Positions 33,541-42,823 of a stretch of 64,000 nucleotides of DNA are shown here, in pieces (within the stretch, counting starts at the first letter, position 1; every line of letters begins with the position of its first letter). Origin of the DNA: Bremerella sp. JC817 (lineage in GTDB: Bacteria > Planctomycetota > Planctomycetia > Pirellulales > Pirellulaceae); contig NZ_JBFEFG010000281.1 of assembly GCF_040718835.1 (NCBI RefSeq), positions 806,001 through 870,000 on the forward strand, given 5' to 3'. The position numbers were made by a program, and so were the translations under genes. Below the pieces are notes generated by a model, which was given only the letters and a program-made list of their open reading frames with translations, ran no database searches and was not told where the DNA came from.

Positions 33541-34668
33541 ATGATACGACACGTTTGGACTGCTGCCCTGGTTCTCGTTGGTTGTCTTGCACTGCCGTTC
33601 ACGGCGAGTGCCCAGACAGGCATGGGTTGGCCAGATCCAGCAAATATGTTCCCAGGTCAACGGCCACAATACCAACAGCCAATCCTGGATTTCCCCACCG
33701 ACGAACCTTTGCCGGGCATGGCCGATGTTCGCGCGGTGGACTACCAGAGTCCGCTTGGTCAGCCATCGTTTCAAAACGACCTGACCGTCATGAGCCCGAG
33801 CGATCAAGTCGAATGGATCGAGCCTGACTACAACGCTCAGGTTCGCACTTATCGCGAACCTATCTACGATCGCCCCCTGACGAACGTTCCGAACGACGAA
33901 CCATACGAATGGACCATGCTTCCCCAGGGAATGGTCTATAAATCGTATCTCGCCGGGCCCAAAGAATCGCGTCTGGCCGCTAACCTGATGAAAATTACCG
34001 ACGATAACTGGATGCTCGACGGCACCCTGGGTGGTCGCTTCGGGGTGATGCGTTATGGTCGCGACTCGACGTTTCTTTCCGACGGTATCCAGTGGGATGT
34101 CGAAGGTGCGGCCCAAGTTCGTCTCGACATTCCAGAAGATGTTGACGTTCGCTCGGTCGACTTCCGTGCCGGTACGCAGCTTACCTGGAGCTATGCCTCG
34201 AACCCAAGACATCGCTCGAGATTCGGTTACTATCACCTCAGTTCGCACCTGGGTGATGAATTCCTGCTGAAGAACCCGACTTATCCTCGTTTAAACTATG
34301 CCCACGATGTGATCATTTTCGGTCACTCGTACTACTTTACCTCGCGACTGCGTGTTTACGGCGAAGTGGGCTGGGCATTCTACAATCTGGAATCGGATCC
34401 ATGGGAATTCCAGTTTGGTATCGAATGGGCTCCGAACGAAAAGACCGGTTTCTGGGGCGAGCCGTTCCTGGCGATCGGTGCCCACCTGCGAGAAGAAGTG
34501 AATTATGGCGGTAGCTTCGTCGTGCAGACCGGCTGGGCCTGGGTTGGGGACGTTCCTGGCCGCACGCTCCGTGTTGGCTTACATTACCACAACGGCGATA
34601 GCACCCAGAATTCGTTCTACGACAACTGGGAGCAGCAGATTGGTTTCGGGATCTGGTACGACTTCTAA
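33541..34668 (+). CDS. Exported DUF1207 family protein
   Basis: A 375-residue protein with signal peptide (MIRHVWTAALVLVGCLALPFTASA) and a mature part rich in aromatic and charged strands. Features such as MVYKSYLAGPKESRLA, LGGRFGVMRYG, YYHLSSHLGDEFLL and VYGEVGWAFYNLE mark the DUF1207 family, thought to be outer-membrane beta-barrel or periplasmic proteins; its function is unknown. The last residues (QIGFGIWYDF) end in Phe, as outer-membrane barrels often do. It starts at the ATG at 33541 and reads divergently from the MTH1187-family gene. Confidence 0.82.
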   Translation: MIRHVWTAALVLVGCLALPFTASAQTGMGWPDPANMFPGQRPQYQQPILDFPTDEPLPGMADVRAVDYQSPLGQPSFQNDLTVMSPSDQVEWIEPDYNAQVRTYREPIYDRPLTNVPNDEPYEWTMLPQGMVYKSYLAGPKESRLAANLMKITDDNWMLDGTLGGRFGVMRYGRDSTFLSDGIQWDVEGAAQVRLDIPEDVDVRSVDFRAGTQLTWSYASNPRHRSRFGYYHLSSHLGDEFLLKNPTYPRLNYAHDVIIFGHSYYFTSRLRVYGEVGWAFYNLESDPWEFQFGIEWAPNEKTGFWGEPFLAIGAHLREEVNYGGSFVVQTGWAWVGDVPGRTLRVGLHYHNGDSTQNSFYDNWEQQIGFGIWYDF

Positions 34669-34803
34669 TCGTCACCAGTTTCGATCCTTCAATTGCCGCA
34701 GATTTCTGGGGGTTCTATAATTTCCCCAGACCCATTCCTCGCGTCGGTTAATGGCCGACGCTTCGAGGAACCCGATTATCGCTCTTACGGAGGATCGATT
34801 TCC

Positions 34804-36147
34804 ATGCCTTGGAAATATTCCGGAATCTACGCATTCGTGCTGCTGTTGCTTGTTTCTCACACCTTGGCAGCCGCGGAAGTTTCCCAAGGCGACGATCCTA
34901 CCGATCCAGACAACGTCTACGCGAACGTCGACGAAGAGTACGTCGAACTGATCCAGCTCTTCGCCGACACCCTCGATCAGGTCGACCGCAACTACGTGAA
35001 AGACGTTGATCGGCGAGAGCTGATGGAAGCCGCCATTCGCGGGGTGATCTCGAAGCTTGATCCCTACTCGAATTACATCGCCCCGCAGGACCTGGAACAG
35101 TTCAAAACAGGCGTCGAAAGCGAATTCGGCGGCATTGGTATCCAGGTTTCGACTCGCGATGGCAACCTGGTCGTGACGAGTCCGCTGATCGATACCCCGG
35201 CCTACAAGGCTGGTATTATCGCTGGGGATCGTATCACCCACATTGAAGGGGAAAAGACCCAGGGCCTGTCGATCGACGATGCCATCAAGAAACTGAAAGG
35301 CCCGGTCGGCACCACGGTGACGATGACCGTTTACCACCCCAGCACTTTCAGCAGCGAAGAGGTCACCGTCCAACGCGAGATCGTCCAGATCGAAACGGTG
35401 ATGGGGGACGAACGCCTGGAAGGGGGCGACTGGGACTACATGCTCGACCACGCCAACAAGATTGGTTACGTCCGCATTTCCGCCTTCAGCCGCCATACAG
35501 CCGACGACTTGCATCAGGCAATCACACGTCTGCTGGACGATGGCATGAAGGCCTTGATCCTTGATCTGCGATCCAACCCAGGTGGCCTGCTAACCTCGGC
35601 TGTCGAAATCTGCGATATGTTTATCGACGAAGGAAAGATCGTCAGCACCGAAGGCCGGAACTCGCCGAAGCGGGTCTGGACCGCCGAGAAAGAAGGCACA
35701 CTGCCTGACTTCCCGATGGTGGTGCTGATCGACCATTACAGTGCCAGCGCGAGCGAGATTTTGTCGGCCTGCCTGCAAGATCATCAGCGAGCCACAATCG
35801 TCGGCGAACGAAGCTGGGGCAAGGGAAGCGTCCAGAACATCATTGAACTGGAAGAAGGAAAGAGCGCCCTGAAGCTGACTACCGCTGGCTACCAGCGACC
35901 AAGCGGCGAGAAAATCCACCGCTTTGAAGGGGACACCGAGAAAGACAAGTGGGGTGTCAGCCCCGACGACGGAATGGATGTGAGCATGTCGCGCGAGCAG
36001 AAAGTGGCTTACCACTCCTACCGTCGACGCCGAGATCAGGATACGATCATCCCACACCCGCCTGCCCCCCAAGAGGAGCTCTCGGAGATTGATCCGGTGC
36101 TGAGCAAGGGTCTCGAACACCTCAAGGCAGAGCTTTCTTCCTCCTGA
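34804..36147 (+). CDS. Exported S41 family C-terminal processing protease
   Basis: A 447-residue serine protease of the CtpA/Prc type with signal peptide (MPWKYSGIYAFVLLLLVSHTLAAA). After an N-terminal helical region a PDZ domain appears (GGIGIQVSTRDGNLVV, PAYKAGIIAGDRITHIEG). The S41 catalytic domain follows: KIGYVRISAFS, ALILDLRSNPGGLL, the nucleophile Ser in DHYSASASEILSA, and the catalytic Lys in GERSWGKGSVQ. Family members trim envelope proteins and peptidoglycan hydrolases. The ATG at 34804 starts the signal peptide; the frame is open further upstream. It ends 16 bases before tsaD. Confidence 0.93.
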   Translation: MPWKYSGIYAFVLLLLVSHTLAAAEVSQGDDPTDPDNVYANVDEEYVELIQLFADTLDQVDRNYVKDVDRRELMEAAIRGVISKLDPYSNYIAPQDLEQFKTGVESEFGGIGIQVSTRDGNLVVTSPLIDTPAYKAGIIAGDRITHIEGEKTQGLSIDDAIKKLKGPVGTTVTMTVYHPSTFSSEEVTVQREIVQIETVMGDERLEGGDWDYMLDHANKIGYVRISAFSRHTADDLHQAITRLLDDGMKALILDLRSNPGGLLTSAVEICDMFIDEGKIVSTEGRNSPKRVWTAEKEGTLPDFPMVVLIDHYSASASEILSACLQDHQRATIVGERSWGKGSVQNIIELEEGKSALKLTTAGYQRPSGEKIHRFEGDTEKDKWGVSPDDGMDVSMSREQKVAYHSYRRRRDQDTIIPHPPAPQEELSEIDPVLSKGLEHLKAELSSS

Positions 36148-36163
36148 TCTGCACACCCAGCCG

Positions 36164-37186
36164 ATGAAAATCCTTACGATCGAATCGACCTGCGACGAAA
36201 CCGCCGCGGCCGTCATCACGGATGATCTGGAAGTCCTATCCTCTGTCGTCGCTTCGCAGGATGAACTGCACCAGCGTTTCGCGGGCGTCGTCCCTGAGAT
36301 CGCTGCCCGGGCTCACCTCGAACGCTGTCTGCCGGTGATTGACGAAGCCGTTCGTAAAGCAGGAATCGAGCTCAGCGATATCGACGCCGTGGCCGTGGCG
36401 AACATGCCTGGCTTGGCCGGATCACTGCTGGTGGGCGTTACCGCAGCCAAATCATTGGCCTGGCTGCTGGATAAACCACTGATTGGCATCAATCACCTGC
36501 AGGGGCACATCTATGCCTGCCAGGTTGCCTTCCAAAAGCCGATCTTTCCCTGCATTGGCTTGATCATCAGTGGTGGCCACTCGACGATCTATCACTGCAA
36601 GAGTCCGTTCGAATTCGAGCCGCTGGGTGGCACGATTGACGATGCCGCCGGCGAATCGTTCGACAAGGTCGCCTCGATGCTGGGCCTGCCCTACCCTGGC
36701 GGTCCTTCGCTGTCGAAGTGTGCCCTGAACGGCGATCCTAAGAAGTTCGCCTTCCCGCGTCCATTTCTGAACGATCAGTCGCGTCTCGACTTCAGCTTCG
36801 CCGGCCTGAAAACGGCCGTGCGCTACGAGATCGCCGGTCCAGGTGCGGTCGACTTCAAGTCGCTGGTAATCGATGATCAGCGTAAGGCGGACATCGCCGC
36901 GAGCTTCGAGCAAGCAGTGGTCGATTGCCTGGTGGGCAAGACGATGCAGGCGATGAAGAAGACCGGCATCGAGCGGATCTGTGTTGGCGGCGGTGTCGCG
37001 GCCAATCGTCGTTTCCGTACAGCCCTGGAAGAACAAGTGGCTGCGGCTGGAGGCGAACTGATGATCGCCCCGATGCACCTTTGCACCGACAACGCGGTAT
37101 TAGGTGCGATCGCGATTGAAAAAATAAAAGCGGGGCTGGTCGACGATCTTTCGCTCGACGCCGTGCCCGGCTTGATTCGTTCGTAA
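36164..37186 (+). CDS. tsaD: tRNA N6-adenosine threonylcarbamoyltransferase TsaD
   Basis: TsaD transfers the threonylcarbamoyl group to A37 of ANN-decoding tRNAs, together with TsaB and TsaE. The 340 residues fit the family. Visible marks are IESTCDETAAAVI at the start, AARAHLERCLPVI, the metal-binding H-x-x-x-H in INHLQGHIYACQ, ISGGHSTIY, GGTIDDAAGESFDKV, and the final VGGGVAANRRFR and APMHLCTDNAVLGAIA. It follows the S41 protease by 16 bases on the same strand and ends at a hairpin that probably terminates transcription. Confidence 0.97.
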   Translation: MKILTIESTCDETAAAVITDDLEVLSSVVASQDELHQRFAGVVPEIAARAHLERCLPVIDEAVRKAGIELSDIDAVAVANMPGLAGSLLVGVTAAKSLAWLLDKPLIGINHLQGHIYACQVAFQKPIFPCIGLIISGGHSTIYHCKSPFEFEPLGGTIDDAAGESFDKVASMLGLPYPGGPSLSKCALNGDPKKFAFPRPFLNDQSRLDFSFAGLKTAVRYEIAGPGAVDFKSLVIDDQRKADIAASFEQAVVDCLVGKTMQAMKKTGIERICVGGGVAANRRFRTALEEQVAAAGGELMIAPMHLCTDNAVLGAIAIEKIKAGLVDDLSLDAVPGLIRS

Positions 37187-37188
37187 CA

Positions 37189-37212
37189 CGGTCCGTTGGT
37201 TTGAACGGACCG
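37189..37212 (+). terminator. Probable tsaD terminator
   Basis: CGGTCCGTT (37189-37197) and AACGGACCG (37204-37212) form a perfect 9-bp stem with a 6-base loop two bases after the tsaD stop codon, followed by the T-rich run CGTTCTCTGTTTGCTT. It may also act on the convergent transcript ending at 37243. Confidence 0.75.
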
Positions 37213-37242
37213 CGTTCTCTGTTTGCTTAAGCTTCCAACCGG

Positions 37243-40200
37243 TTAGTTGATACCGGTGTTGGTGCCCGTGGTGCCCGTCGTACCGGTGTTCGTACCCGAG
37301 AAGGTGTACGAGGTCACTTCGCCGATCGCCGAGAACAACGGCGTACCGTTGAAGCGGACGTAACGACGGTCAGCCGAGATCACCGCGAATGCCGAGAAGT
37401 TGGTACCTTCTGGCAGGGTCGTGATCACCGGGCGGTAACCCACCGAGTTGCGAACACGGCGAACAAAGTCGTCCGAACCGTTATTCACGCCGGTGACGTA
37501 TTCTTCCGTGGCGGTCGAACCTTCTGAGGCGGAGCTGATCTTCGAGGCAACTAGTTCGCGGCCCATGGCAACCTGGGTTTCAACAGCAACTTTGACCTGC
37601 TGCTCGTCCAGGCTTTCGGTACGACGACCTTCTGGCACGGTGAAGGTGATGAAAGCACCATCCTTACCGAGATCCAACTGTTCACGTTCGTGACGCTGAT
37701 CCTGGGTACCGTAGTTGGTGAAGATGTCGACCGTGATCTTGCCAGCGGTCACATCGCCCCAAACCTTGCGGACCAGCATCTTGTAGTCACCCTTGAACCC
37801 CTTAGGCACCACATAGACTTCGTAAGCACCGTCGGTGCCGGCATCGCCCAGCGACGAAGCTGCGTCACCCAGAAAGACACCGCCCGAGATGGTACGCGGG
37901 TTGTGCTGCGAGCAAACGCTGCCGCTCGGTTCTTCGACGATCAGATCGAGATCCGATTCGCCCGACCAGGTCACCTTCACGATGGCATCGCGAACGAGCG
38001 CTTCACGGATCTGGTCGTTGAAAGCCTTGGCATCGTCACTGCGGTTTTCAGCCATCAGTCGCTGCAGTTCCGCCTTGGCGGTGGTGAAGGCTTCGGTACG
38101 AATGTCGAGGCGATCCTTTGGCCATTCCTGCGACAGGATACCGACGCAAGCCCAGCGGATGGCTTCTTCATCGTCCAGACGCTTGGCCACGGCCAGACCC
38201 ATCGAGTATGGTTCTGGGCGAAGTGGTTCGATTTGGGCGACGTCCTGATAGAGCTTCAAGGCTCGGTTATCGAGACCCATCTTCGACATCAGCAGGGCGA
38301 CCATCAGGCGATGGTTTGGACCGGTGGTGAAGTCGACGGCACTCATCAGCGAGCGTTCGATGTCGGCTTTCGGTGCGTGATCGAGTTCCATCGACAACGC
38401 CATGGCTTCGTACATCCAAGGCTGCAGGTAACCATAACGGAGCGACATTTGGATCATGTCGGTCACGTCGCTGTAACGCTTGGCAGCCATCGAACGGCGA
38501 ATTTCGGTTCGCAGAGCAGCGGCTGGAATACCTTCTTCATTCTGGAAAGCACGTTCCCAAGCTTGCAGACGGGTTTCGCCTTCGTTCACTTGTAGAACGT
38601 AAGGCTTGCCTTCTTCTTCCTGAGCCGACTGAGCGTCTTCTGCAGGAGCTTGAGCTGGGGCAGCGTCTTCGATCTTCGAGACAGCCTTTTCGTCAGCAAC
38701 TGCAAACACGCCGCCGTTGTTGCCGAAGTTACCGCCACCGTTGTTGCCACCGTTACCATTGTTGCCGAAACCGCCACCCTGGTTGGAGCCGGTACCGCCA
38801 CCACCGAGCGTACCGAGCTGAACCGAAACTGGCAGCACCAGGTCGGCCACTGGATACACCTTGGTGATCAGTTCACTTTCGGCTTCTTCCGGAGTAGTGA
38901 TCATCAACACTTCGTTGGCAACGATGTAGGTCAGGTCCAGTTCCTTCAGCATCAAACGCAGAGCGGAACGGAGCGAAATACCTTCGATGTTGCGAGTCAC
39001 TGGCGTGTCGGTCGAAAGACCGATTTCTTCCAGGGCACGGTTGTCGATCTGAATTTCAATGCCGTGCAACTGCTTCAGATAACCGACCACTTCTTCGAGA
39101 GGCGTGTCGATGAACTGAATCTTGGTTTCGGCATCCAACTGCTGGAAGATCTTCTGTTCGGCGTTGCCCGTTGCGGCAAGGTCGACCGAACCGTACTTCG
39201 CTTTACGATAGTAGATCTCTTCCCAGAATTCAGCGTCTGGATAGATGATCGGTGGTTCGTCTGGGAACGGCACCGACGACTTTTCCGATTCAAACAGCGT
39301 GTCGATCACGCGTTGATAACGAATTTCCTTCAGGGCGGTGTTCGCTTCGTAGTTACCAACCACTTCGGCAATCGAAACACCAGCAACGCCGGCCTGATTG
39401 TTCGGGTTGATCGAACGAACTTCCTGGGCACCGATCATGGCTTCGGTGTATTTGCCTTCGTCCATCAGGGCGTCGAACATCTCCATGATCACGCGAGCAC
39501 GTTCTTCCGAGCGAACCAGTTGTTCGGTCAGAGCGATACGTTCACGAGCGATCGCTTCGCGTTCGGCCTGTTCGGCACGGCGAGCTTCGACTTCGACCGC
39601 ACGCCCCGAAGCTTCACGGATCGCAGCAACGATCTGATTACGCAGACGGGTACGAGTATCAGGCGTCAGCTCTGGGCTGCGTTCGACCTTGTCCAACAGC
39701 AACTTCAAACCGTCGCGGGCTTGATCAGGATCGGTACGCATTTGTTCGCGAGCACGAGCCAGCGAGTTGGTGACGTCGACTTCGATGATTCGCGAGTTGA
39801 GAATCTGATCGGTCTGAACGTCGCGGAGGAAGTCACCGTCGTCGTCGCTTCCGAGCGAAAGCGAAGACGAAGCGTCATCCGAACCATCGTTCTGGAAGGC
39901 AACCAGTTGGAATGGGTTGCGACGGACGTTCGCAGCACCCTTGTTAACCGGAGCCTTTGGCTCGGCTGGCTGGGCGGCTTCTTGCTTGGCCTTTTCGGCA
40001 GCCTTCGAGACGGCCTGGGCACGTGGGTGATTTGGATCAATTTCCATGGCGGCCTGGGCCAATCGAGCGGCCCCGTCGACGTCGCCCGAGGCCAGAGCCT
40101 GGCTGCTCAGTCGAGCGTATTCTTCGGCCGATGCCATCAGGATCGAAGCCGTTTCACGCAGACCATCCGAGCCCAAGGTTGGCAAACGCAGACCATCGTC

Positions 40201-41163
40201 TTTGCGAGCCAGTTCGAGCAGTTGTGGCAGGTAAGCCTGATCGTCGTCCGAAGCTTCTGGCTTTGCGGTCCAGCTATTCGCGAAAGCACCGCTCCCCTTC
40301 ACTTCAACCGTGATCGGACCTTCGTTGTTGACAACGCCAACCACGATCGTGTCGCGATCACCACGCATCGGTGGAAACTGCTTCGGGAAGACTTCTTCGA
40401 CGTTGGCCGAATACTTGACCGAAGCTGGCCAGATGACTGGCGAGGTGGCACCAGCGGCCAGTTGAACACCAATTTGCTGAGCGACCACCGAACGACCGTC
40501 GATCAGCAGCATGCCGCCCGACTGGTTGGCCAGAACGGCCAGCGTTTCGATGTCACGTTGTGGACCAATCGCGAACGAGCTCAAAGCGACTTTGTTGTCG
40601 CGGAGCGTGGCGACCAGCTTCTCGAATTCTTCGTTCGACAGGAAGTTTGCGTGGCTGTTGCCGTCACCAATGTAAACCAGCGAGCGATTCAGTTTGCTTC
40701 CCTTGGTATAGGAAGCCACAGCGTCTTCCACCAGCGATGCCATGTCGGTCGCACCCAGCGGAGCTCGCTTTTCGAGCTGAGCGAAGGCGGCGTCGATTTC
40801 GCTACCCTGTGGAGCGACGAAACCCTTGGTCATCGGTACGGCCATCAGGTCGCCGGCGAACAATTGGACGCGGTTGTCGGCTGGCAGAGCGGCCATCATC
40901 GCTTTGGCGGCTTCGATCGAATCGGTGCGGTAAGGACCGGCCTGGCTGGCGGAGGTATCCACCATCACCACGATTTCCGATGGAAGAGCCTCAGGCTTCT
41001 CGTTGAGGGAGAGGCTCAGGGCGAAGTAGCGGGGCCCAGCGGCCTGCTGGTAAGTCGTTGCACGTGGGGCATCACCAGCAACGGCTGGCGCCACCATCAA
41101 AACGGCTAGCCCGATTGCCAAAAATGCCGAGAGACACTGCTCGAAGTGCTCACGCTTAGGCAT
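37243..41163 (-). CDS. Giant exported protein with VWA, STN-like and DUF2135-like domains
   Basis: A 1306-residue exported protein with a signal peptide (LSAFLAIGLAVLMVAPAVAG). A von Willebrand factor A domain lies at ~60-240; its MIDAS sequence DTSAS is present but the following Thr and Asp are less clear. Residues ~430-610 are charged and helical. An STN-like secretin N-domain occupies ~670-755 (FIDTPLEEVVGYLKQLHGIEIQID; VTRNIEGISLRSALRLMLKELDLTY). A Gly/Asn-rich linker follows at ~785-820. Residues ~1055-1150 resemble DUF2135/YfaP (WSGESDLDLIVEEPSG; ISGGVFLGD; GAYEVYVV). The end is Thr/Gly-rich (TNTGTTGTTGTN). A VWA domain joined to STN is unusual; function is unknown, and an envelope or complex-scaffold role is only inference. 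Confidence 0.82.
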   Translation of the reverse strand: MPKREHFEQCLSAFLAIGLAVLMVAPAVAGDAPRATTYQQAAGPRYFALSLSLNEKPEALPSEIVVMVDTSASQAGPYRTDSIEAAKAMMAALPADNRVQLFAGDLMAVPMTKGFVAPQGSEIDAAFAQLEKRAPLGATDMASLVEDAVASYTKGSKLNRSLVYIGDGNSHANFLSNEEFEKLVATLRDNKVALSSFAIGPQRDIETLAVLANQSGGMLLIDGRSVVAQQIGVQLAAGATSPVIWPASVKYSANVEEVFPKQFPPMRGDRDTIVVGVVNNEGPITVEVKGSGAFANSWTAKPEASDDDQAYLPQLLELARKDDGLRLPTLGSDGLRETASILMASAEEYARLSSQALASGDVDGAARLAQAAMEIDPNHPRAQAVSKAAEKAKQEAAQPAEPKAPVNKGAANVRRNPFQLVAFQNDGSDDASSSLSLGSDDDGDFLRDVQTDQILNSRIIEVDVTNSLARAREQMRTDPDQARDGLKLLLDKVERSPELTPDTRTRLRNQIVAAIREASGRAVEVEARRAEQAEREAIARERIALTEQLVRSEERARVIMEMFDALMDEGKYTEAMIGAQEVRSINPNNQAGVAGVSIAEVVGNYEANTALKEIRYQRVIDTLFESEKSSVPFPDEPPIIYPDAEFWEEIYYRKAKYGSVDLAATGNAEQKIFQQLDAETKIQFIDTPLEEVVGYLKQLHGIEIQIDNRALEEIGLSTDTPVTRNIEGISLRSALRLMLKELDLTYIVANEVLMITTPEEAESELITKVYPVADLVLPVSVQLGTLGGGGTGSNQGGGFGNNGNGGNNGGGNFGNNGGVFAVADEKAVSKIEDAAPAQAPAEDAQSAQEEEGKPYVLQVNEGETRLQAWERAFQNEEGIPAAALRTEIRRSMAAKRYSDVTDMIQMSLRYGYLQPWMYEAMALSMELDHAPKADIERSLMSAVDFTTGPNHRLMVALLMSKMGLDNRALKLYQDVAQIEPLRPEPYSMGLAVAKRLDDEEAIRWACVGILSQEWPKDRLDIRTEAFTTAKAELQRLMAENRSDDAKAFNDQIREALVRDAIVKVTWSGESDLDLIVEEPSGSVCSQHNPRTISGGVFLGDAASSLGDAGTDGAYEVYVVPKGFKGDYKMLVRKVWGDVTAGKITVDIFTNYGTQDQRHEREQLDLGKDGAFITFTVPEGRRTESLDEQQVKVAVETQVAMGRELVASKISSASEGSTATEEYVTGVNNGSDDFVRRVRNSVGYRPVITTLPEGTNFSAFAVISADRRYVRFNGTPLFSAIGEVTSYTFSGTNTGTTGTTGTNTGIN

Positions 41164-41531
41164 AGTCGAAACTCCAAAATAGAAATCGTGAGAAGTGTTG
41201 TTCGATTGCGACTCTGTTCCGAAACAGCCGCAGGTGGGCTGGCTACTGCATTCGGCTCCGAAAAGACGAAAGCCATGGCCGGATTAGGATATCCGCGCAG
41301 GGATTGCGGCCCACTTTGAACCCCAATTCTATTTCCCTGGTGCAATTACTGCCACCAAAAAACCATGAATCCACCTAAGTTTAGCTGGATTAACATTTTG
41401 AGAAAATAGATGAAAGGGGTCATTCCTGCAGACCTCCCCTATTCGGGGAATTCTGCCGCTTCGGAAACGACTAAAGGGAGCCGGAGCTCCCTCGTCATAG
41501 CTATCATAAGTCACGGTTAGAAAGGGACTTG
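41164..41531. other. Intergenic region between the giant VWA/STN gene and the 319-residue protein gene
   Basis: About 370 bases without a gene. It should hold the promoter of the leftward giant gene and the end of the upstream leftward gene. Two hairpins are present: CCCC-TATTC-GGGG near 41447-41459 and the stem described separately. I see no convincing promoter. Confidence 0.55.
41475..41492 (-). terminator. Hairpin, probable terminator of the 319-residue protein gene
   Basis: AGGGAGC (41475-41481) and GCTCCCT (41486-41492) form a perfect 7-bp stem around a 4-base loop, 40 bases past the stop codon of the leftward gene. Read leftward, the sequence after the stem is TTTAGTCGTTT, moderately T-rich. 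Confidence 0.6.
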
Positions 41532-42491
41532 CTAAAAACGGAACAATTCCGGAAGTTGCGAGACCCGATGAACAGGCAGAAGCTCGCTTTGTTTTAGCGA
41601 AGCAATCGAGAAAGGAGCCGTCACGGTGCTCCAACCGGTCTGCAGCGAGGCTGCCAGTGGGCGGAAGTCGATTTCCCCAGCGAAAAGCGACCTAACATGT
41701 TCTCGCACAGCGACTTTGAACGCTTCCGGTACCTCTGGCGATGCGTTCTGCTCGGCCAGCATCACAGGATCGACTCGGCTCGGCAGGATGTCGCTGTTCT
41801 CGTAGACATAAACTACGGTCAGATCGTCGGTTGCAAAGACGAACCAGTCGTAAACCTCAGGCTCGAAATAGGCGTTGTATTCCGAATAACCGTAAGGATC
41901 GAGAGGGAAACCAGCGTCGTCCTGAGCAATCAGGGCCATCACCTCTTCGCCGGTATGGATCTGCGGCAGATCGTCCAGCGAAACCTCAGCAACTGCCAGA
42001 TCTCCGGTATTAATCGTTGGCAGGTCATCCAGGCAGATCTCTTGGATCGGGGCCAACTCCCGTTCCGAGCTCACTTCGCAGGTCGCAACTTTCTTCCCCA
42101 CCAGGCTCTGAGCCGCGAACTCGGCCCGGATGATCGATCGCAAATGCGACTTCACCGTCTCGGCAACGCTCATATGTGCTGGGCTTGCCAGCAAATGTTC
42201 CCATTCAGCAATCATTCGCTGTGCTATATGCTGGGATGGAGCTGGTTCGGCGACAGCGACCGGTCGGGCGACTTCGGCCAGGGTATGATCCTGAACCATG
42301 CTCCAATCGATGGGCGGACGCTTCAAAGCCTCGGCAATTCGGAACTCAACCTCCGGATGGAAGTCTGGGTTCATCGTCACACGCACCAGGGGACGACTCA
42401 CATAGTCCGACATTTCCGAAGCTTTGGCACGGACTGTGCAAACGGTTGCCATGACAATGGCGATGAGGGTGGCAAACGTGCGACAACTCAT
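41532..42491 (-). CDS. Exported protein of unknown function with repeated LDDLP motif
   Basis: A 319-residue protein that I do not recognise. A signal peptide (TFATLIAIVMATVCTVRAKA) suggests export. The middle contains a twice-repeated short motif: ICLDDLPTINTGD and VSLDDLPQIHTGEE. Near residue 210 the sequence is aromatic (YGYSEYNAYFEPEVYDWFVF), followed by DDLTVVYVYENSDILPSRV. The last part (AFKVAVREHVRSLFAGEIDF) has helical character. The repeated Asp-Asp-Leu-Pro element may be a binding motif. It is followed by a hairpin and a 370-base gap. Confidence 0.65.
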   Translation of the reverse strand: MSCRTFATLIAIVMATVCTVRAKASEMSDYVSRPLVRVTMNPDFHPEVEFRIAEALKRPPIDWSMVQDHTLAEVARPVAVAEPAPSQHIAQRMIAEWEHLLASPAHMSVAETVKSHLRSIIRAEFAAQSLVGKKVATCEVSSERELAPIQEICLDDLPTINTGDLAVAEVSLDDLPQIHTGEEVMALIAQDDAGFPLDPYGYSEYNAYFEPEVYDWFVFATDDLTVVYVYENSDILPSRVDPVMLAEQNASPEVPEAFKVAVREHVRSLFAGEIDFRPLAASLQTGWSTVTAPFSIASLKQSELLPVHRVSQLPELFRF

Positions 42492-42823
42492 GACTCTGTA
42501 TCCTCCCAGAGATTATGCGAAAGAACGTGACCTGAACCGTTAGGCAATCCATGCGTCACGTGTTTGGTGGGCAAGTTAGGTAGAATAGGATATCGACGTC
42601 TTCAAAATGAACCCATTAGCAGGTTTGAGTAAGACAGCGAAATTGCGTCTACCTGGTGCCGTCACATTCCGTACCTTTTTTCACAGCCTCGAGCCGCTCA
42701 AACATCACCGTCTCCAATGCTGAGGGAAGGATTCCCTCGCCTTCGACCACCTTTCCATAACGACCACACCCCACTTTCAAGCCATGATGGCGGGCCAGTT
42801 CCACTGGCGACCAACGAATACTT
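42492..42823. other. Divergent intergenic region before the SLC13-type permease gene
   Basis: About 330 bases without a gene. It lies between divergent genes, so both promoters should be here. It includes TAGAAT at 42581-42586 without a matching -35, and CACGTG at 42557-42562, a 6-base palindrome. I see nothing decisive. Confidence 0.5.

Noticed and set aside
34693..34803. In-frame upstream extension of the S41 protease
   Set aside because: It would place 37 polar residues before the signal peptide; the ATG at 34804 opens at the signal peptide itself.
38650..41109. An 819-codon rightward reading frame opposite the giant VWA/STN gene
   Set aside because: It is antisense to a gene with signal peptide and recognised domains, and its product has no recognisable features. 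Long antisense frames are expected with this GC-rich codon use.
42557..42562. CACGTG palindrome in the gap before the permease gene
   Set aside because: A single 6-base palindrome is expected by chance and has no partner site.
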